A stretch of DNA of 8,801 nucleotides from assembly GCA_019414055.1 (NCBI GenBank), contig DXMV01000015.1, forward strand, positions 1 through 8,801, written 5' to 3'. A model generated the notes under the pieces. The model saw only the letters and a program-made list of their open reading frames with translations, made no database searches and had not been told where the DNA came from. A program made the position numbers and the translations under genes. Positions 5,787-8,801 of the stretch are shown here, piece by piece. Position 1 is the first letter of the stretch. Every line of letters begins with the position of its first letter. This stretch comes from Collinsella sp. (GTDB lineage Bacteria > Actinomycetota > Coriobacteriia > Coriobacteriales > Coriobacteriaceae).

Positions 5787-5818
5787 TTGCGTGCGGCGCG
5801 CGTCGCGAGTATTACAAT
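5787..5818 (+). promoter_or_regulatory. Probable promoter of pyrG
   Basis: TTGCGT (5787-5792) is 17 nt from TATTAC (5810-5815), which overlaps the better -10 hexamer TACAAT (5813-5818, 20-nt spacing). It is the only promoter-like sequence between the upstream terminator and pyrG. Confidence 0.5.
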
Positions 5819-5823
5819 GAAGA

Positions 5824-5855
5824 CCCGTAAGATGTGTATGGACAACTTCTACGGG
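5824..5855 (+). other. Small leader hairpin before pyrG
   Basis: CCCGTA (5824-5829) and TACGGG (5850-5855) can pair around a 20-nt loop in the short pyrG leader, ending 6 nt before the ribosome-site AGG. The transcript start predicted from the -10 does not show the GGGC start used in the known CTP-sensing reiteration mechanism of Bacillus pyrG, and no terminator follows. Any regulatory role is speculative. Confidence 0.3.
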
Positions 5856-5873
5856 AAGCGCAGGTAACTCAAT

Positions 5874-7535
5874 ATGACCAAGCATGTGTTTGTGACCGGC
5901 GGCGTGGTTTCGTCTCTGGGCAAGGGTATTACCGCGGCCTCGCTGGGCCGTCTACTCAAGTCGCGTGGCTACAAAGTAACGATGCAAAAGGCCGACCCGT
6001 ATCTGAACGTCGACCCCGGCACCATGAGCCCGTTCCAGCATGGCGAGGTCTTTGTGACCGAGGACGGCTACGAGTCCGATCTGGACCTGGGCCACTACGA
6101 GCGCTTTATTGACGAGAACCTGACCCGCGATTCCAACTTTACGACTGGTGCCATCTATAAGAGCCTGATCGCCCGTGAACGTCGCGGTGACTTTTTGGGC
6201 GGCACCGTGCAGGTGATTCCGCACGTCACGAACGCCATTAAGGATAAGTTCCGTCGTATTGAGGAGCAGACCGGCTCCGACGTGGTCATCACTGAGCTGG
6301 GCGGCACCATCGGCGACATCGAGTCGCAGCCGTTTGTCGAGGCCATTCGCCAGTATCGCAAGGAGGCTGGCCCCGAGAACGTCTGCTACATCCACGTGTC
6401 GCTCGTTCCCTATATCGCCGCCGCCCACGAGGTCAAGACCAAGCCGACGCAGCACTCCGTCAAGGAGCTCCGCAGCTTTGGTATCCAGCCCGATATTATC
6501 GTTCTGCGCTCCGACCACCATATCGACGATGCCATCCGCGGCAAGATCGCAAGCTTCTGCGACGTTGACACCGACTGTGTCTTTACCAACGAGGACTGCG
6601 CGAGCATCTACGATGTTCCGAAGCTGCTTGCCGAGCAGGACTTTGACCTGCGCATTTGCGAGCGTCTGGGTCTGGACCCGCGTGAGCGCGACATGAGTGC
6701 GTGGAACGAGTTCCTGCGCAAGCAGAACCATGCCAACCAGCACGCCGACAAGGTGAAGATCGCCGTCGTGGGCAAGTATACGCAGCTGCCCGATGCCTAC
6801 CTGTCGGTTATCGAGGCCCTGCACCACGCGGGCGTGTTCTACGATCGCCACGTTGACGTGCAGCTGGTCGATGGCGAGAGTCTCGACGAGCAGAACGTCT
6901 CCGAGGTCCTGGGTGACGCCTCGGGCATCTTGATCCCTGGCGGCTTTGGCAAGCGCGCCCTGGAGGGCAAGATCCTCGCGGCCGAGTTCGCCCGCGAGCA
7001 CAAGATTCCGTATCTGGGCATTTGCCTGGGTATGCAGGTGGCCGTGTGCGAATTTGCCCGCAACGTCGTCGGCCTTGCCGGCGCCAGCTCTTCCGAGTTC
7101 GATCCGGATGGCCCGTATAGTGTCATCGACCTGATGAGCTCGCAGGAGGACGTGACCGAGAAGGGCGGCACCATGCGCCTGGGTGCCTATCCATGCAAGC
7201 TTGCTGCCGATTCCCTCGCGCGCGAGGCCTATGGCGAGGATCTCGTCTACGAGCGTCACCGTCACCGCTTTGAGTTCAACAACGCCTTCCGTGACCAGCT
7301 CGAGGATGCCGGTCTGGTTATCTCGGGTCTTTCGCCCGACGAGCGTCTGGTCGAGATGGTCGAGCTGCCGCGCGACGTGCATCCGTGGTATGTGGCAACT
7401 CAGGCTCATCCCGAGTTCAAGAGCCGCCCGACCAATCCGCAGCCGCTGTTCCGCGAGTTCGTGCGCGCCTCGATCGGTCAGCACGAGGGTGTCGATCGCC
7501 TGCAGGTGACGCCCATGAACCTCGCTACGGACTAA
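5874..7535 (+). CDS. pyrG: CTP synthase (glutamine-hydrolysing)
   Basis: A 553-residue cytoplasmic enzyme, normal for the family. It makes CTP from UTP using ATP and ammonia released from glutamine, the last step of pyrimidine nucleotide synthesis. The N-terminal amidoligase domain begins with the canonical TKHVFVTGGVVSSLGKG (P-loop at residues 9-18), followed by a DPYLNVDPGTMSPFQHGEVFVTEDG block and ELGGTIGDIES at 141-151. A linker leads to the class I glutamine amidotransferase domain at about 290-535, with nucleophile Cys 384 in LGICLGMQ and His 512/Glu 514 in AHPEF completing the triad. All key residues are present. The ATG at 5874 gives the standard N-terminus; a modest AGGT site lies 9 nt upstream. 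The xerD-like gene follows after 2 nt, so the two are probably cotranscribed. Confidence 0.99.
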   Translation: MTKHVFVTGGVVSSLGKGITAASLGRLLKSRGYKVTMQKADPYLNVDPGTMSPFQHGEVFVTEDGYESDLDLGHYERFIDENLTRDSNFTTGAIYKSLIARERRGDFLGGTVQVIPHVTNAIKDKFRRIEEQTGSDVVITELGGTIGDIESQPFVEAIRQYRKEAGPENVCYIHVSLVPYIAAAHEVKTKPTQHSVKELRSFGIQPDIIVLRSDHHIDDAIRGKIASFCDVDTDCVFTNEDCASIYDVPKLLAEQDFDLRICERLGLDPRERDMSAWNEFLRKQNHANQHADKVKIAVVGKYTQLPDAYLSVIEALHHAGVFYDRHVDVQLVDGESLDEQNVSEVLGDASGILIPGGFGKRALEGKILAAEFAREHKIPYLGICLGMQVAVCEFARNVVGLAGASSSEFDPDGPYSVIDLMSSQEDVTEKGGTMRLGAYPCKLAADSLAREAYGEDLVYERHRHRFEFNNAFRDQLEDAGLVISGLSPDERLVEMVELPRDVHPWYVATQAHPEFKSRPTNPQPLFREFVRASIGQHEGVDRLQVTPMNLATD

Positions 7536-7537
7536 GG

Positions 7538-8479
7538 GTGCCGGCGAACCAAGAACATACCGAAGCTACTCCCTCGTCGCTCGCTGTGGCGGCGGGGGAG
7601 TATCTCGATTACCTCGCGGTCGAGCGGGGTTTGGCGCACAATACGATTGCGGCATACCGTCGTGACCTGACGACGTACTGCGCCTATCTGGAGCGGGCTG
7701 ACATTGCGTCTTTTGAAGATGTGAGCCGTCAGGTCGTGGAGGGCTTTGTTGCCGATCGCCGCGACGGAGGCTATTCCGATGCCTCGGTGGAGCGCGCGCT
7801 TGCTGCCGTGAAGGGTCTGCATGCCTTTTTGGTGCGCGATGGGGCCGTGGCCCAAAACCCGACGGCGGCGTTGCGCCTGCCCAAAAAGGCAGATCGCCTG
7901 CCGGAATACCTTTCGGTGGAGGATGTCTCGGCACTGCTCGATCAAGACTTTCCCGAGGGCGAGATGGGACTGCGCGATCATGCCATCTTGGAAGTGCTTT
8001 ACGGTTGCGGCTTGCGCGTGAGTGAGCTGGTTGGGCTCGATGTGGGCGATATCCATATCGATGACGGGTTTGTCCTGGTGCGTGGTAAGGGCTCCAAGGA
8101 GCGTCTATCCCCGTTGGTGGGAAGCGCGGCTCGCGCCTTGACACACTATATAGGTGACGGGCGCACGCTCCTGGCCGCCCATGCTCACGGGACCGAGACC
8201 TCGGCGGTCTTTTTAAATAAGAACGGACGTCGCCTGTCGCGCCAGGCCGTGCATGCGATATGCGAGCGGTACGGGCGTCAGGTGGGGCTGGTGGGGCTCC
8301 ATCCCCATACCTTGCGCCACTCCTTTGCTACCCACATGCTCGCGGGCGGTGCCGACCTGCGTGTGCTGCAGGAGATTTTGGGCCATGCCGATATTTCGAC
8401 CACGCAGGTCTACACGCATGTCGATCGCACGCAACTAACCGAAGTTTATTTGGCGGCGCATCCGCTGGCACATCGCTAG
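7538..8479 (+). CDS. xerD: XerC/XerD-type tyrosine site-specific recombinase
   Basis: A 313-residue integrase-fold recombinase of the length of chromosomal XerC/D proteins. These act as a pair at dif to resolve chromosome dimers. The N-terminal SAM-like core-binding domain (EYLDYLAVERGLAHNTIAAYRRDL, about 20-45) precedes the catalytic domain. All six catalytic residues are visible: Arg 160 (GLRVSEL), Lys 184 (RGKGSKER), His 257 and Arg 260 (HPHTLRHSF), His 283 (LGHADIS) and Tyr 292 (QVYTHV). The frame is open upstream inside pyrG, but the best start is GTG 7538, 2 nt after the pyrG stop, which implies translational coupling; the only purine-rich sequence is AAGG directly against it. XerD rather than XerC is a tentative choice from general resemblance and size. 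No phage or plasmid genes lie beside it, favouring a housekeeping role. Confidence 0.92.
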   Translation: MPANQEHTEATPSSLAVAAGEYLDYLAVERGLAHNTIAAYRRDLTTYCAYLERADIASFEDVSRQVVEGFVADRRDGGYSDASVERALAAVKGLHAFLVRDGAVAQNPTAALRLPKKADRLPEYLSVEDVSALLDQDFPEGEMGLRDHAILEVLYGCGLRVSELVGLDVGDIHIDDGFVLVRGKGSKERLSPLVGSAARALTHYIGDGRTLLAAHAHGTETSAVFLNKNGRRLSRQAVHAICERYGRQVGLVGLHPHTLRHSFATHMLAGGADLRVLQEILGHADISTTQVYTHVDRTQLTEVYLAAHPLAHR

Positions 8480-8517
8480 TACGTCGCTGACCTGCATATT
8501 TATACATATTAAGGGGG

Positions 8518-8582
8518 ACGGGCCCCAGATTGCCGAGACGCACTTTTGCGCGCATGGGCAATCTGGGGCCCGTTCCATTTTT
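8518..8582 (+). terminator. Very strong Rho-independent terminator after pyrG-xerD
   Basis: A perfect 17-bp stem, ACGGGCCCCAGATTGCC (8518-8534) and GGCAATCTGGGGCCCGT (8557-8573), has a 22-nt apical region with its own small helix, CGCA (8539-8542) and TGCG (8547-8550). A five-T run at 8578-8582 follows after TCCA. It is 38 nt beyond the xerD-like stop and closes the operon. Confidence 0.85.
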
Positions 8583-8674
8583 CGCCAGACACCGACGCGG
8601 TGGTGGACCGTGTGTGCCGTGGGTGGGGGAGTTTGGGGGCGATGTGAACGGCATGTAAAGGGACGTAAAAATCG

Positions 8675-8700
8675 CCTCAAGGTCAACTTGAAGGTTGAGG
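8675..8700. promoter_or_regulatory. CCTCAA-N14-TTGAGG dyad, possible operator
   Basis: CCTCAA (8675-8680) and TTGAGG (8695-8700) are perfect arms. A second overlapping dyad, TCAAG-GTCAA-CTTGA, lies at 8677-8691. The layout recalls operators of MerR-family regulators, but no -35/-10 pair with the expected 19-bp spacing was found. Confidence 0.35.
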
Positions 8701-8744
8701 TTCGCGGGCGTGGTTCTACAGGTGGCATCCCGCCTTTGCTGCAA

Positions 8745-8760
8745 ACACAACATATTGTGT
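8745..8760. promoter_or_regulatory. NrdR-box-like palindrome
   Basis: ACACAACATATTGTGT matches 15 of 16 positions of the published NrdR box consensus acaCwAtATaTwGtgt. It is the core of a perfect 8-bp dyad (AAACACAA at 8743-8750, TTGTGTTT at 8755-8762). NrdR represses ribonucleotide reductase genes in response to nucleotide state. NrdR boxes normally come in pairs; only a half-match, ACAGCATAT at 8788-8796, is seen nearby. Confidence 0.6.
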
Positions 8761-8763
8761 TTT

Positions 8764-8777
8764 CGAACATATGCTCG
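8764..8777. promoter_or_regulatory. LexA (SOS) box
   Basis: CGAACATATGCTCG differs by one base from the Gram-positive and actinobacterial LexA operator CGAACATATGTTCG. It lies in the apparent promoter region of a gene to the right of the window, 3 bp after the NrdR-like box. LexA binding would make that gene part of the DNA-damage response, possibly lexA itself. Confidence 0.65.
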
Positions 8778-8801
8778 GGGGTGTTTTACAGCATATCGGA
8801 G

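Larger units (their letters stand above)
8583..8801. other. Gene-free right edge, control region of a gene outside the window
   Basis: No ribosome site with a matching frame is seen, and minus-strand open frames here run through the terminator. The stretch contains three G-runs (8621-8639), a dyad at 8675-8700, and NrdR-like and LexA-like boxes near the end. It most likely drives a + strand gene starting beyond 8801. Confidence 0.6.

Noticed and set aside
5952..7484. A 510-codon minus-strand open frame opposite pyrG
   Set aside because: pyrG on the + strand is certain, and the antisense product resembles no family; it is an artefact of third-position GC bias.
7385..7537. Extended start of the xerD-like gene inside pyrG
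   Set aside because: It would overlap the pyrG 3' end by about 150 nt in another frame, and the extra residues do not resemble a Xer N-terminus.
7538..8479. Mobile-element integrase marking a genomic island
   Set aside because: The protein has Xer size and sits in an operon with pyrG. There is no adjacent tRNA, attachment repeat or phage gene, so a housekeeping recombinase is simpler.
8621..8639. G-quadruplex from the G-runs before the right-edge control region
   Set aside because: Only three suitable G-runs (3, 5 and 5) are present, so a three-tetrad quadruplex is not supported.

Overview
The window looks like chromosomal DNA of a high-GC Gram-positive anaerobe. The gene set (arginine deiminase genes, a YfcC-type carrier, a DUF1846 protein, pyrG followed directly by a tyrosine recombinase) and the actinobacterial-looking LexA box point to Actinomycetota, most plausibly the Coriobacteriia (Collinsella or a relative). 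The genus is inferred from protein style and base composition; no database search was made. All recognisable genes lie on the + strand.

Layout. Positions 1-2983 hold the arginine deiminase pathway: the 3' end of arginine deiminase (arcA), catabolic ornithine carbamoyltransferase (arcB) and a YfcC-family membrane carrier that probably exchanges arginine for ornithine. Together they would import arginine, split it to citrulline and ammonia, and convert citrulline to ornithine and carbamoyl phosphate. The carbamate kinase that would make ATP is not in this window. Structured RNA lies in both gaps: two hairpins between arcA and arcB, and a canonical terminator between arcB and the carrier. Positions 2984-3600 contain no gene but are packed with inverted repeats, two tandem copies of a roughly 110-nt unit, and a 69-nt hairpin with 21-bp perfect arms. 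Positions 3627-5108 encode a DUF1846 protein with its own promoter and terminator. A small winged-helix regulator (5357-5695) is a single-gene unit between two terminators. Positions 5874-8479 are a pyrG-xerD-like operon (CTP synthase, then a XerC/D-type recombinase starting 2 nt after the pyrG stop) closed by a very strong terminator. The right edge (8583-8801) is the control region of a gene outside the window. It carries a near-consensus NrdR box and, 3 bp further on, a near-consensus LexA (SOS) box.

The genes are mostly conserved housekeeping or fermentation genes. The two most interesting parts are noncoding: the repeat cluster at 2984-3520 and the juxtaposed NrdR/LexA-type operators at 8745-8777. 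I found no defence system, CRISPR array, insertion sequence, tRNA or rRNA.
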